A stretch of DNA of 6,285 bases from CAZGGW01 sp964525365 (lineage in GTDB: Bacteria > Bacillota_I > Bacilli_A > RF39 > UBA660). Position 1 is the first letter of the stretch. Every line of letters begins with the position of its first letter. This document shows positions 6,211 through 6,285 of this stretch, one piece after another. The position numbers and the translations under genes are program-made. The notes beneath the pieces are model-generated. The model saw only the letters and a program-made list of their open reading frames with translations, was not told the DNA's origin and searched no databases. The stretch spans positions 1 to 6,285 of the forward strand of contig CAZGGW010000044.1 in assembly GCA_964525365.1 (NCBI GenBank). The letters are read 5' to 3'.

Positions 6211-6221
6211 TAAGTTTTAGT

Positions 6222-6285
6222 ATGACAAAGAAAAAAGAAAGACTAATAATAACAATAACAGTAATAGTATTTATGTTATTTGTAT
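6222..6285 (+). CDS. N-terminus of an exported or membrane protein (partial)
   Basis: The frame is open from the ATG to the window edge and gives 21 residues. Five of the first seven are charged (MTKKKER), followed by an unbroken hydrophobic run LIITITVIVFMLFV (8-21). That is the shape of a signal peptide n- and h-region or of an N-terminal membrane anchor with the N-terminus inside. It has its own promoter and a strong ribosome site. The visible part is too short to identify a family or to tell a cleaved signal from an anchor. Confidence 0.75.
   Translation, partial: MTKKKERLIITITVIVFMLFV

Noticed and set aside
1..6285. Toxin-antitoxin, phage-defence, CRISPR or transposon system
   Set aside because: No nuclease pairs, repeats, inverted ends, integrase or phage genes were found; the small glycine-zipper protein alone is not evidence of a toxin.

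Overview
The window comes from a very AT-rich, low-GC bacterium. The domain content and neighbours suggest a member of the Bacillota, probably a Bacilli/Mollicutes-like or clostridial lineage; this is inferred from codon use (AGA arginine, A/T-ending codons, strong AAAGGAG/GGAGG ribosome sites) and gene families, not from a marker gene. rsmE ends in TGA, no other gene has an in-frame TGA, and tryptophan is written TGG throughout, so the standard bacterial code applies and not the Mycoplasma/Spiroplasma code. I cannot name a species.

Layout: all genes are on the + strand and tightly packed. Positions 1-56 hold the tail of an upstream gene. A short non-coding gap (57-154) carries a promoter and a strong ribosome site for thyX (flavin-dependent thymidylate synthase, 155-934). 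It is followed almost without gaps by rsmE (16S rRNA U1498 methyltransferase, 941-1645), an unrecognised single-pass membrane protein (1650-2303), mtaB (tRNA t6A37 methylthiotransferase, 2303-3562), a DUF1653 protein (3550-3777), recD2 (SF1B DNA helicase, 3796-5973) and a small cationic glycine-zipper protein (5966-6148). A weak intrinsic terminator overlaps the end of the small gene. A new promoter and strong ribosome site then start a gene for an exported or membrane protein that runs off the window at 6222-6285.

The genes join nucleotide supply (ThyX), rRNA and tRNA modification (RsmE, MtaB) and DNA repair (RecD2). This is a housekeeping cluster joined by short gaps and overlaps, not an obvious accessory island. 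I see no mobile element, CRISPR array, phage gene, RNA gene or defence system. No convincing new multi-gene system is visible. The points most worth a second look are a near-consensus promoter placed so that recD2 would be transcribed leaderless, the uncharacterised membrane protein with a repeated AIISx(D/E)EL motif, the unclear start of the small downstream gene, and a divergent SAM-site motif in RsmE.
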